Of a stretch of DNA of 64,000 bases, positions 15,842 through 23,825 are shown one piece after another. Numbering within the stretch: position 1 is the first letter of the stretch; each line of letters opens with the position of its first letter. Source of the stretch: CAYNLK01 sp964398055 (lineage in GTDB: Bacteria; Chloroflexota; Anaerolineae; 4572-78; J111). The translations under genes and the position numbers were made by a program. Below the pieces are notes generated by a model that worked only from the letters and a program-made list of their open reading frames with translations, searched no databases and had not been told where the DNA came from. The stretch covers positions 62,001 to 126,000 of the forward strand of contig CAYNLK010000008.1 of the NCBI GenBank assembly GCA_964398055.1, in the 5' to 3' direction.

Positions 15842-16552
15842 ATGAATCGATTATTCTTTGAACTGTTGAAACAAATCGAGGCCGGTAAATTCAAGGCGGG
15901 TGAACCCCTGCCGCCAGTGAGTGAACTCCAGGGTGAATTCGCCGCTAATGAGGCTGAGGTCAAAGACGCCATTGCCGAATTGATCTACGAGGGCCTGGTT
16001 GAACGAGTCCGGCCTGAACCGCCGGACCAGGTTAGAGTGCCCGACTATGAGTTGTGGGGCACGTTGACCGGCATCCACAGCATCACCCACGAAGCGCGTA
16101 AGCGCGGTCTGGAGCCGGGTGTAGAAATTACCAATTTTGGGATTTCACCGGCCTGGCCGTCGGTGGCCAGGCGGCTGCAACTGGAGCCAGGTGATGAGGT
16201 GGTGCTGATGGAACGGCTGAGATCGGCTAACGGTGAGCCGGTGGCGATTGAAATCTCCTACTACCCGGCCAAATTGTATCCGGGCATCAGCGCGGATATG
16301 TTTACTTCTGGTGGGGCCGGGCAATCCTCATTCGAGGTGATGGAAAAGAAGTTTGGTTATAAATCGGCCCGGGCGACCGATGAATTGACGGTAGTGGCTC
16401 TGGAAGAGCGAGAGGCCAGGATGTTGGGCCTGGCGGCCGGCACGCCGGTCTTGCTGAGATTCCGGGTCACTTATTCCGCCGACGGGACGCCGATTAAATC
16501 TTCGCGAGCCGTTTGGAAGTTCAAAGCCGGATATCAGATGGATCTGGATTAA
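15842..16552 (+). CDS. GntR/HutC-like UTRA-domain protein with degraded DNA-binding helix
   Basis: 236 residues. The C-terminal part (about 75-236) is a UTRA ligand-binding domain with VVLMERLRSANGEPVAIEIS and the usual final strands. The N-terminal part aligns in layout with the GntR winged helix (FKAGEPLPPVSELQGEF, then AELIYEGLVERVR). The recognition helix that should read like GVSRSTVRxA is instead AANEAEVKDA, without the Ser-Arg and Val-Arg contacts. Compare the intact regulator at 21077-21826. It may bind the transported sugar or its phosphate yet recognise a different operator, or not bind DNA at all. AGGAGAATCTGGG precedes the ATG. It lies between the permease and ATPase genes of the same locus. 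Confidence 0.82.
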   Translation: MNRLFFELLKQIEAGKFKAGEPLPPVSELQGEFAANEAEVKDAIAELIYEGLVERVRPEPPDQVRVPDYELWGTLTGIHSITHEARKRGLEPGVEITNFGISPAWPSVARRLQLEPGDEVVLMERLRSANGEPVAIEISYYPAKLYPGISADMFTSGGAGQSSFEVMEKKFGYKSARATDELTVVALEEREARMLGLAAGTPVLLRFRVTYSADGTPIKSSRAVWKFKAGYQMDLD

Positions 16553-16594
16553 ATCAGGTGATCGAGATGAGTTTTTACACCGTGGGGGTATAAT

Positions 16595-17692
16595 GTGGCC
16601 AGTGTAACGTTGCAGAACGTTTGGAAAAAGTACGGTGACGTTGTGGCGGTTGAAGATATCTCGTGGCGTTGTGCAGATGGCGAATTCTTTTCCATCTTGG
16701 GGCCATCGGGCTGCGGCAAATCGTCTACTTTACGGATGATTGCGGGCCTGGAGGAGATCACCGCCGGGGAGATATTCTTTGACGACCGGCGGGTCAACCA
16801 GTTGCCGCCCAAAGAAAGAAACGTGGCGATGGTGTTCGAGACGTGGGCGTTATACCCTAACCTGACCGTTTATGACAACATTGCCTTTCCCTTGTGGGTG
16901 CGGGGACTCTCGAAGGCGGAAATCGACCAGAAAGTGAAATGGGCGGCCAAGTTCTTGCACCTGGAAGGTATTCTCGACTCCGGCGTGCGGGGCTTGAGCG
17001 GCGGCCAGAAGCAACGAGTGTCCATCGGCCGAGCCATTGTCAGAGAGCCGGCAGTGCTGATTATGGACGAGCCAATTTCCCACCTGGATGCCGGCCTGCG
17101 GGCCAGTATGCGGGAGGAGTTGGAAAGTCAGGTCAGAAGCCTGGGGGTTACTACCCTTTATATCACCCACGATCAGGTCGAATCGATGGCTATGGCCGAC
17201 CGGATTGCCGTGATGAATTTTGGCAAACTGCAACAGATCGGTACGCCCAGGGAAATCTACAATCGCCCCCAAAATCAGTTTGTGGCTGGTTTCATCGGTG
17301 AGCCGCCGATGAACTTTGCCGATTGTGAATTGGTCAAAGAAAACGGTCAGTTTGGGCTGCAATCGGCTTCGTTCAAACTTGGCCTGGGTCAATACCACCG
17401 CGAGAAGTTGGAACTGTATAGCGGCCGGCCGCAGGTGAGATTGGGTGTTCGGCCGGAGGATGTGGCCGTTGTCTCAACCCCGGGGCAAAACAGGGTGGCC
17501 GCCGTGGTTGACTTTGTTGAACCTCAGGGCGACCGGACCATTTTGATCGTCAAGCTGGCGGGGGGTGAAACGTTCCTGATCGAGGTCGATCCTGATTTCA
17601 GGCCGGCGGTCAACTCGACTATTCAATTGGAGTTCGACCTGGAGTACATCCAGATTTTTGAGGCCGAAACCGAGCAAAATTTGCTTTACTAA
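16595..17692 (+). CDS. Sugar ABC transporter ATP-binding protein (UgpC/MalK type), first of a pair
   Basis: 365 residues. It has Walker A GPSGCGKSS near residue 38, signature LSGGQKQRV, Walker B VLIMDEP, D-loop SHLDA and the switch histidine in YITHDQVESM. The Q-loop, which reads VFQxYALYP in MalK, is VFETWALYPNLTV here, so the glutamine that couples the permease EAA helix to ATP is replaced by glutamate. A C-terminal MalK-type OB-fold domain (about 240-365, LGVRPEDV) follows. It starts with GTG at 16595; the ribosome site is poor. It is encoded next to a second, different ATPase, so the importer is probably driven by a heterodimer rather than a homodimer. Confidence 0.92.
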   Translation: MASVTLQNVWKKYGDVVAVEDISWRCADGEFFSILGPSGCGKSSTLRMIAGLEEITAGEIFFDDRRVNQLPPKERNVAMVFETWALYPNLTVYDNIAFPLWVRGLSKAEIDQKVKWAAKFLHLEGILDSGVRGLSGGQKQRVSIGRAIVREPAVLIMDEPISHLDAGLRASMREELESQVRSLGVTTLYITHDQVESMAMADRIAVMNFGKLQQIGTPREIYNRPQNQFVAGFIGEPPMNFADCELVKENGQFGLQSASFKLGLGQYHREKLELYSGRPQVRLGVRPEDVAVVSTPGQNRVAAVVDFVEPQGDRTILIVKLAGGETFLIEVDPDFRPAVNSTIQLEFDLEYIQIFEAETEQNLLY

Positions 17693-17736
17693 CCGGAGAG
17701 AGTCGGTCGGCCAAACCGTTGTTGCCGGAGAAGAGT

Positions 17737-18840
17737 ATGGCAAAATTGGAATTACGTGATATTTGGAAATCGTTTGCCGGGCAACCGGCCCTGCAAGGGA
17801 TCAGCCTGGCATGCCGGGATGGGGAGATGTTTTGCCTGCTCGGCCCATCGGGGGCCGGTAAGTCAACCACCATCCGGGTTATCTCTGGCCTGGAAAAACC
17901 GGAGCGAGGGTCTGTTCTGCTGGATGGCGAAGACATCACCGACCGGTTTCCTCAGCATCGTCAAATGGCCACTGCCTTTGAAAGTTATGCTCTGTACCCT
18001 CATATGACTGTTTTCGACAACCTGGCTTTTCCGTTGAAAGCGCCGGTTAGAGCCGGTCAATATACCAAGGCTGAGGTCGAGCAACGGGTCACCCAGGTGG
18101 CCCAGATGCTCAATATCGGCGAACTGTTGGCCCGCCGGCCGCTGGAACTGTCCGGCGGCCAGCGGCAGCGGGTGGCCTTGGGCCGAGCTTTGGTCAGAAA
18201 GCCCAAAGTCTATCTACTGGATGAGCCGATTGCCCACCTGGACGCCAAACTGCGCCACCGTATGCGGGGCGAGCTGCGCAAAATTCAAACCGAGCTGGGT
18301 ATTACCACCATCTATGCCACGCCGGACCAACTGGAGGCGCTGTCAATGGCCGATACGATCGCGGTTATCAATAAAGGCAAGCTGGAGCAGCTTGGCCGCC
18401 CTGATGAAATCTATACCCGGCCGGCCAACGTGTTTGTGGCTCGCTTTGTGGGCGACCCGCCGATGAACCTGCTGACCTGCGAGTTTCAGGCCGATACGCT
18501 GGTCGTCAACGGCGACGGTCAATTTCGCTTGCCGCTTTCGGACCAGGATCGATTGTTGTTGGCGAATAAGGTGGGCCAGGGCAAGTTGAAGTTGGGGGTC
18601 CGGCCCAAGGACGTGCAACTGGCGCCGGTGGATGCAGCGAATATCCATGCCCGCGGACAGGTGCGGGAAGTCGATACGCTTGGCCAGACGACGGTCGTCA
18701 ATGTGGAGATTGGCGCCATCGAGCTTAAGGTTAAAGTGACCACCCGAGAAGCGCCTGAGCGGGGCGCGCACGTGGGCGTGATGTTTGACAGTTCCAGACT
18801 TTATTATTTCAGTATCGATACCGATCTCCGGATCGGCTGA
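17737..18840 (+). CDS. Sugar ABC transporter ATP-binding protein, second of a pair, with altered switch region
   Basis: 367 residues from ATG 17737, which has GGAGAAG at correct spacing; a TTG at 17719 is less likely. Walker A GPSGAGKST, signature LSGGQRQRV, Walker B VYLLDEP and D-loop AHLDA are intact. The Q-loop has glutamate (AFESYALYPHMTV). The switch histidine of THDQxEA is replaced by proline (YATPDQLEALSMAD). The C-terminal TOBE/OB domain is present (LGVRPKDV). With its partner at 16595 it would form one composite ATP site with a histidine and one without, as in asymmetric ABC transporters. The next gene starts 23 bases after its stop. Confidence 0.92.
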   Translation: MAKLELRDIWKSFAGQPALQGISLACRDGEMFCLLGPSGAGKSTTIRVISGLEKPERGSVLLDGEDITDRFPQHRQMATAFESYALYPHMTVFDNLAFPLKAPVRAGQYTKAEVEQRVTQVAQMLNIGELLARRPLELSGGQRQRVALGRALVRKPKVYLLDEPIAHLDAKLRHRMRGELRKIQTELGITTIYATPDQLEALSMADTIAVINKGKLEQLGRPDEIYTRPANVFVARFVGDPPMNLLTCEFQADTLVVNGDGQFRLPLSDQDRLLLANKVGQGKLKLGVRPKDVQLAPVDAANIHARGQVREVDTLGQTTVVNVEIGAIELKVKVTTREAPERGAHVGVMFDSSRLYYFSIDTDLRIG

Positions 18841-18863
18841 TGCTTTTAGTCAGGAGGGATAAT

Positions 18864-19850
18864 ATGCAAACTCGAAAGTTGGGTTATAGCGATTTACATT
18901 TGACGCCGGTTGGCCTGGGCACCTGGGCTATCGGCGGAGGGGATAATCCCTATGGTTGGGGCCCCCAGGACGACAAAGAGTCGATTGCCGCCATCCAGCG
19001 GGCGCTCGATTTGGGCGTCAACTGGATCGATACCGCCGCCGGTTACGGCAAAGGGCACTCCGAAGAGGTGATTGGGCGGGCTATTGCCGGCCGGCGGGAT
19101 GAGGTGATCGTGGCGACCAAGTGCGGCATTCTCTGGCAGGAGGATGGCTCGGAGATTTATGGGCATCTCAAGGCCGACAGCATTCGCCGGGAGGTGGAAA
19201 ACAGCCTGCGGCGGTTGCAGGTGGAGACGATCGATCTCTACCAGATTCATTGGCCGTGGCCGGATGAAGACATTGAAGAAGGCTGGGCAACCATCGCCGA
19301 GTTGATAAAAGAGGGCAAGGTTCGTTATGGCGGCGTTTCCAATTTCAATGTGGAACAGCTCAAGCGGATTCAGGCCATCCACCCGGTTGCATCTTTGCAG
19401 CCGCCTTACAGTATGCTGGCGCGGGGCATTGAAGCCGAAATTATGCCGTTTTGCGCCGAAAATAATATTGGCATCGTGGTTTACAGCCCGATGCAGGCCG
19501 GTTTATTGACCGGCAAGATGACCAAAGAGCGGGTCGCCCAGTTCCCGGCTGATGACTGGCGGAAGGCCAAGAGTCCCTATTTTCAGGAGCCGGAGCTAAG
19601 CCTCAATCTGGCGCTGGTTGAAGAATTGCGGCCGATTGCCGAGCGGAATGGCCGCTCGTTGGCTGAGTTGGCCATTGCCTGGGTGCTGCGGCGGCCGGAG
19701 GTAACCTCGGCCATTGTGGGGGCGCGCCGCCCGTCCCAGATCGAACAGACGGTTAGCGCCGGTGAATGGACCCTGTCGGCCGGAGACATCGCCGATGTGG
19801 ACGCGCTCCTGGCCAAACGAGACCGGCAGTTGGCGGCGCTGGGCAAGTAG
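18864..19850 (+). CDS. Aldo/keto reductase
   Basis: 328 residues forming one TIM-barrel aldo/keto reductase. The catalytic tetrad is visible: D56 (WIDTAAGYG), Y61, K86 (VATKCG) and H129 (YQIHWPWPD). The NADPH-binding end has SAIVGARRPSQIEQ near residue 295. It would interconvert an aldehyde or ketone and an alcohol, here presumably on the imported carbohydrate. ATG 18864 follows AGGAGGG at ideal spacing, which excludes the upstream in-frame ATG at 18840 that overlaps the ATPase stop. It closes the tight part of the operon; the next gene is 177 bases away. Confidence 0.93.
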   Translation: MQTRKLGYSDLHLTPVGLGTWAIGGGDNPYGWGPQDDKESIAAIQRALDLGVNWIDTAAGYGKGHSEEVIGRAIAGRRDEVIVATKCGILWQEDGSEIYGHLKADSIRREVENSLRRLQVETIDLYQIHWPWPDEDIEEGWATIAELIKEGKVRYGGVSNFNVEQLKRIQAIHPVASLQPPYSMLARGIEAEIMPFCAENNIGIVVYSPMQAGLLTGKMTKERVAQFPADDWRKAKSPYFQEPELSLNLALVEELRPIAERNGRSLAELAIAWVLRRPEVTSAIVGARRPSQIEQTVSAGEWTLSAGDIADVDALLAKRDRQLAALGK

Positions 19851-19936
19851 CAGGTATATCACAATTTTGGCAAAATCGTTTGCATCTTTAGGGAGTGTTC
19901 ATAAGCCTACGGCTCGCCAGCAGGAATGAAAATTTG

Positions 19937-20003
19937 AGTAGGTTAGGTCGAGGTACGAGACCCAACAGTTGGGTTTCTCTAACGTTCAACCCAACCTACC
20001 TAA
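19937..20003. repeat. GTAGGTT/ACCCAAC palindromic repeat
   Basis: AGTAGGTT (19937-19944) pairs with AACCTACCT (19993-20001), and inside them ACCCAAC and GTTGGGT (19960-19974) form a second perfect arm pair with one base between. It occupies the gap before the 2-hydroxyacid dehydrogenase gene and has no coding content. Confidence 0.65.
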
Positions 20004-20027
20004 GTTATTTTCAGGAGAGAGTAACCG

Positions 20028-21077
20028 ATGAAAGTAGCCATACTCGGCGATCGATTCATCACCAACGAGGTGCTGCAAAGCGCCCTGGAAAAAGCCTTCG
20101 CCGGCAGCGGGATCAGCTTTGAATATGTTTATCTGACCGATGACTGGCCGGTTGAGCCGGTCCAGGAAAATGAAGAGGTCCGGGAGTTTGTTGGGTCTGA
20201 CGATGAAGTGGCGGCGACGGTGACAGATGCGGAAATCATCTTGACCCATACGGCGCCGATTACCCAAAAGGTAGTTGATGCGGCCCGGTGCCTGCGGGTC
20301 ATTGCCGCGGCCCGGGGTGGACCGGTGAATATCAATTGGCCGGCTTGTGCGGCGCGGGGCATCCCGGTGCTGTACGCCCCCGGCCGCAATTCCGGGGCCG
20401 TGGCCGAATTTACGGTTGGCCTGATTCTGGCTGAAAGTCGCAATATTGTGCGCGCCCACATGTCGCTGATGCTGGAAAAGCGCTGGCGCGGCGACTTGTA
20501 TGTTCACGAATGTGTGGGGTTAGAGCTGAATAGCGCCGTAGTCGGAATTGTCGGCTTTGGGGCGATTGGCAGTAAGACGGCCCGCCTGCTGGCCGGGTTT
20601 GGCTCAAAAATTTTGGTCTATGATCCGTATGTGCCGGTGGACAGGATTACGGGATCCGGTTACCAGCCGGTAGGTTTGGATCAACTCCTCGGGGAGTCTG
20701 ACTTTGTTTCGCTGCACTGTCGCCTGACTCCTGAAACAAGGGGCATGCTTGGCGAGCGAGAGATTGGGCTGATGAAGAGGTCGGCTTACCTGATCAATAC
20801 GGCCCGGGGAGAGCTGATCCAGTATGAGCATCTTTACCGGGCGCTCAAGGAAAAACGAATTGCTGGCGCGGCGTTAGACATTTTTGAGGCTGAACCGCCG
20901 CCGCCAGATAGCCCCTTGTTTGAGTTGGACAACGTTACGGCAGTAACCCATCTCGGCGGGGCGTCTATCCAGGCGGCCGAGATTGGGGCAGAGGTCGCAG
21001 TCCGGGGAGTCTATCAATTTATCATGGGTTCGGCAAGACCCAAGTTCTGTGTCAACCCAGAGGTTTTTGACCATTGA
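20028..21077 (+). CDS. D-isomer-specific 2-hydroxyacid dehydrogenase
   Basis: 349 residues. The NAD-binding Rossmann motif is GFGAIG at 176-181. Catalytic residues of the family are at R260 (NTARGEL), E289 (FEAEP) and H308 (THLGGAS). The protein is PGDH-like in layout but has no ACT regulatory domain. It should oxidise a 2-hydroxyacid or reduce a 2-keto acid with NAD(P). The start ATG has CAGGAGAGA upstream. Its stop overlaps the start of the GntR gene (TGATG), so the two are translationally coupled. In this locus it could act on an aldonate-type intermediate of sugar breakdown, but that is inference. Confidence 0.92.
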   Translation: MKVAILGDRFITNEVLQSALEKAFAGSGISFEYVYLTDDWPVEPVQENEEVREFVGSDDEVAATVTDAEIILTHTAPITQKVVDAARCLRVIAAARGGPVNINWPACAARGIPVLYAPGRNSGAVAEFTVGLILAESRNIVRAHMSLMLEKRWRGDLYVHECVGLELNSAVVGIVGFGAIGSKTARLLAGFGSKILVYDPYVPVDRITGSGYQPVGLDQLLGESDFVSLHCRLTPETRGMLGEREIGLMKRSAYLINTARGELIQYEHLYRALKEKRIAGAALDIFEAEPPPPDSPLFELDNVTAVTHLGGASIQAAEIGAEVAVRGVYQFIMGSARPKFCVNPEVFDH

Positions 21078-21826
21078 TGAATGAGATAAATCGGGACATT
21101 CCCATTCCCCTTTATTACCAAATAGCGCAGCTCATCCGCCAACAAATCTTGTCGGGCGCGCTGAAACCGGGCGAGCAGATTCCAACTGAAAAGGAACTTC
21201 AGGAGCGGTTTGGTGTCAGTCGCTCTACGGTCAGAAATGCCATCGGCGAATTGGTTTATGACGGCCTGCTTGAACGGAGAAGCACCAAAGGCACTTTTGT
21301 GGCCAGAACCAAATTGGAGGAAACGATATTTGGTTTTGGCAGCTTCACCAATGAAATTCTGAAGCGGAATATGGTCCCCGAGTCAAGAATATTGGATTTC
21401 AAGATCATCCGGGCCCCGGACACAGTAGCGCAACATCTGAACATCGAGACCGGTCGCCGGGTGGCGTGGCTGGAAAGATTGAGAATTGTTGGCGGCGAAC
21501 CGGTGGCCGTTGAAAACTGGTATGCGCCGGCCCGCTATCTGCCCGGTATTGATCGAACCTATTTCAAAGAAATGGGTAAAGAGCAATCTACCTACCTGAT
21601 GCTCCAGGAAAGGTTCAATATCTATCTGTACAAGGCAATTGATACAATTAGCGCCGTGGCTTTGGAACCTCGCGACGCCAAACTTCTGGAAATGGAGCCA
21701 GGTATGCCGGCAATGTTGCGCACCCGCGTCTCTTATGCAGCCGAGGATATCCCGATGATCTACGCCAGTGGGGTATACATCATCAAACTGATTTTGACGC
21801 TTGAGTCAAGTAAACCCGCGCCTTAA
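21077..21826 (+). CDS. GntR-family transcriptional regulator with UTRA domain (HutC type)
   Basis: 249 residues. The winged helix-turn-helix (about residues 8-75) is complete: IPLYYQIAQLIRQQILSG, PGEQIPTEKELQERFGVSRS and TVRNAIGELVYDGLLERR, then a KGTFVA wing. Residues 85-245 are the UTRA effector domain. It probably represses this locus and is released by a pathway sugar or phosphate. The ATG at 21077 shares its A with the preceding stop (TGATG); a TTG three bases earlier is also in frame. It differs from the degenerate GntR-like protein at 15842 by its intact recognition helix. Confidence 0.93.
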   Translation: MNEINRDIPIPLYYQIAQLIRQQILSGALKPGEQIPTEKELQERFGVSRSTVRNAIGELVYDGLLERRSTKGTFVARTKLEETIFGFGSFTNEILKRNMVPESRILDFKIIRAPDTVAQHLNIETGRRVAWLERLRIVGGEPVAVENWYAPARYLPGIDRTYFKEMGKEQSTYLMLQERFNIYLYKAIDTISAVALEPRDAKLLEMEPGMPAMLRTRVSYAAEDIPMIYASGVYIIKLILTLESSKPAP

Positions 21827-21832
21827 TTGTGT

Positions 21833-21877
21833 ACAAGTGACCGGGCCTTTTTGCTAATTTAAGTGCCGGTCACTTGT
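21833..21877. repeat. GTGACCGG hairpin element, copy 3
   Basis: ACAAGTGACCGG (21833-21844) and CCGGTCACTTGT (21866-21877) form perfect 12-bp arms around 21 bases that include CCTTTTTGC and AAGTG. It begins right after the GntR stop and could end its transcript. The arm is identical to one at 57823-57834. Confidence 0.75.
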
Positions 21878-21928
21878 CCCTGACTTTTGACCGACTATTA
21901 CAACATTATTATGGAGAAAAACGAAACT

Positions 21929-22630
21929 ATGCTCACGGTAAAAGAGATAGCCAAGATGATCGATCACTCCCTCTTACGGCCGGACATTGCCCAGGCAGAA
22001 TTGCTGGCCGGCATCGAGTTGGCCAAAGAATATGATGTGGCCTCAGTTTGCGTTCGGCCGATTGACGTTGAGATTTCGGCCAAGAAACTGGCCGGGACAG
22101 ACGTGCTGGTCGGGACGGTGATCGGTTTTCCCCACGGTTCTAACGTAACCGCGGTGAAGGTGTTTGAGGCCCAGCAGGCGATGGAGCAGGGGGCTGTCGA
22201 GCTTGATATGGTTCTGTCCATTAGCCATCTGCGCTCGGGCGATTTTGAGCATGTTGAGCAGGATATCCGGGCGGTGGTTGAGGCTGCCCGTACCCAGGGG
22301 GCCATTGTCAAGGTGATTTTAGAGAATAGCTACCTGACCCGTGCGGAGATCGTCAAGGCTTGCCAGCTCTGCGAGCAAGCCGGGGCCGATTACGTTAAGA
22401 CTTCCACCGGCTACGCGCCTACCGGAGCCACCGTGGAGGATGTCAAACTGATGAGGCAAAGCTGTAGCCCCAAAGTATTCGTCAAGGCCGCTGGCGGTAT
22501 CCGGACTCTGGATGATGTGCTGGCATTGCGAGCCGCTGGCGCCAGGCGAATTGGCACCCGGTCTACCAAAGAGATCATCGACGAAGCTGAAGCCCGGCAT
22601 AAAGCCGGTACTTTGGAAGAAGTTGGGTGA
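21929..22630 (+). CDS. deoC: Deoxyribose-phosphate aldolase (DeoC) family protein
   Basis: 233 residues, a class I aldolase TIM barrel of usual DeoC length. Family features are LIDH-like MIDHSLLRPD near the start, ELDMVLSI with D93, the Schiff-base lysine K157 in YVKTSTGY, and the proton-relay lysine K186 in VKAAGGIRT. The classical reaction splits 2-deoxyribose 5-phosphate into glyceraldehyde 3-phosphate and acetaldehyde; paralogues in sugar loci may use other phosphorylated substrates. ATG 21929 is the start that matches family length, with GGAG 12 bases upstream; ATG 21911 and TTG 21887 are alternatives. Its place after a kinase and oxidoreductases suggests it cleaves the end product of the pathway. 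Confidence 0.9.
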   Translation: MLTVKEIAKMIDHSLLRPDIAQAELLAGIELAKEYDVASVCVRPIDVEISAKKLAGTDVLVGTVIGFPHGSNVTAVKVFEAQQAMEQGAVELDMVLSISHLRSGDFEHVEQDIRAVVEAARTQGAIVKVILENSYLTRAEIVKACQLCEQAGADYVKTSTGYAPTGATVEDVKLMRQSCSPKVFVKAAGGIRTLDDVLALRAAGARRIGTRSTKEIIDEAEARHKAGTLEEVG

Positions 22631-22682
22631 TGCTGTCTGCGTTCAAACATTTTAAAACGAGCCAGCCCAAGGAGAAGTCAAT

Positions 22683-23738
22683 ATGGCATTAATGAATGCG
22701 GCGATGTTTTATGGTCCGGGCGACGTGCGCTTCGAGCGGACTGAAATACCTCAACCGGGGCCGGGTGACCTGCTGGTGAAGGTACAGGCTGCCCTAACCT
22801 GTGGCACCGATATCAAAACCTACCAGCGCGGCCATCCCAAGATTATCCCCAAGGTGCCGTCCACCTTTGGGCACGAATTTAGCGGTGAAATCGTTGAAGT
22901 GGGGTCGGGCGTGGTCAAGTTTAAGCCGGGTATGCGGGTGGTCTGCTGCAACGCCGTACCTTGCCACGAATGCTACTACTGCAAGATCGGTCTGCATAAC
23001 CTGTGTGACAACCTGCTCATCCTGAATGGAGCCTATGCGGAGTATATTGTCATTCCCGCCTTGATGGTCAAACACAACACCTATCAATTACCAGCCGCGA
23101 TGACCTATCAGGAGGCGGCATTGGCCGAACCGTTGGGCACGGCCGTTCATGCGGTCAAGGCGGCCGGCGTCAGGCAGGGTGATACGGTGGCGGTGGTTGG
23201 TTCGGGGCCGCTAGGGTTGATGATTACCCGGCTGGTTCACCTGCAAGGGGCGCGCGTTATCCTGGCCGGCAAGGGAGGCGAACGTTTGGCGCAGGCCAGG
23301 AAATTCGGGGCCAATGAGATCATCGACATTACCGAGGTCAGGGAAGTGGAGGCCAGAATTCAAGCCGTCCGGGCATTAACCGATGGCCAACGGGGGGTCG
23401 ATGTGGCGATTGAGGCGGTCGGCAAACCGGAAGCCTGGGAAGAAACAATTCCGCTGGTTAGAAAAGGCGGCGCGATCGTTTTCTTTGGCGGCTGCAGGAA
23501 AGGAACCACCATCACGGTTGATACCGTTCTGCTGCATTATTCGGAGTTGAAACTGATTGGGGTGTTCCACCAAACCCCGGACGATTTCAAGCGTTCTTTT
23601 GATTTGTTGGCGGCGCGGCTGGTTGATGGTCGGGATTTCGTCAAAGAGACCTTGCCATTAAGCCAACTCATCGAGGCATTTGAGCGAGTCAAGGCGCTTG
23701 AAGCCATCAAATATGCCATCGATCCAACGGTAATGTAG
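22683..23738 (+). CDS. Zinc-dependent alcohol dehydrogenase, MDR family
   Basis: 351 residues. Catalytic zinc ligands are C40 (TCGTD), H64-E65 (GHEFSGE) and E149 (LAEPLG). The structural zinc site has four cysteines at 94, 97, 100 and 108 (PCHECYYCKIGLHNLC). The NAD(P) loop GSGPLG is at 173-178. The layout resembles threonine, sorbitol or galactitol dehydrogenases. It would oxidise a secondary alcohol of a polyol or sugar in the cytoplasm. GGAGAAGTCAAT precedes the ATG. It stands 52 bases after deoC on the same strand and is probably cotranscribed. Confidence 0.93.
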   Translation: MALMNAAMFYGPGDVRFERTEIPQPGPGDLLVKVQAALTCGTDIKTYQRGHPKIIPKVPSTFGHEFSGEIVEVGSGVVKFKPGMRVVCCNAVPCHECYYCKIGLHNLCDNLLILNGAYAEYIVIPALMVKHNTYQLPAAMTYQEAALAEPLGTAVHAVKAAGVRQGDTVAVVGSGPLGLMITRLVHLQGARVILAGKGGERLAQARKFGANEIIDITEVREVEARIQAVRALTDGQRGVDVAIEAVGKPEAWEETIPLVRKGGAIVFFGGCRKGTTITVDTVLLHYSELKLIGVFHQTPDDFKRSFDLLAARLVDGRDFVKETLPLSQLIEAFERVKALEAIKYAIDPTVM

Positions 23739-23757
23739 AGAGGAATCATCATTTAAT

Positions 23758-23807
23758 CCCCTCCCCTGGCCCCTCCCCCGAATCGGGGGAAGGGTTGGGG
23801 TGGGGGT
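23758..23807. repeat. CCCCTCCCCCGAATCGGGGG palindromic repeat
   Basis: TCCCCCG-AAT-CGGGGGA (23774-23790) is flanked by CCCCTCCCCTGGC on the left and AGGGTTGGGGTGGGGG on the right, which extend the inverted repeat imperfectly. A related G/C-rich palindrome lies in frame inside a glycosyltransferase gene at 51069-51171. Confidence 0.65.
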
Positions 23808-23825
23808 ATTTACGAGGAGATCAAA

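Noticed and set aside
10747..22630. Kinase plus DeoC-type aldolase as an AI-2 (Lsr) uptake system
   Set aside because: The aldolase has DeoC length and motifs, not LsrF type; the importer is CUT1 type with a MalK-like ATPase pair, and no LsrR or LsrG-like gene is present.
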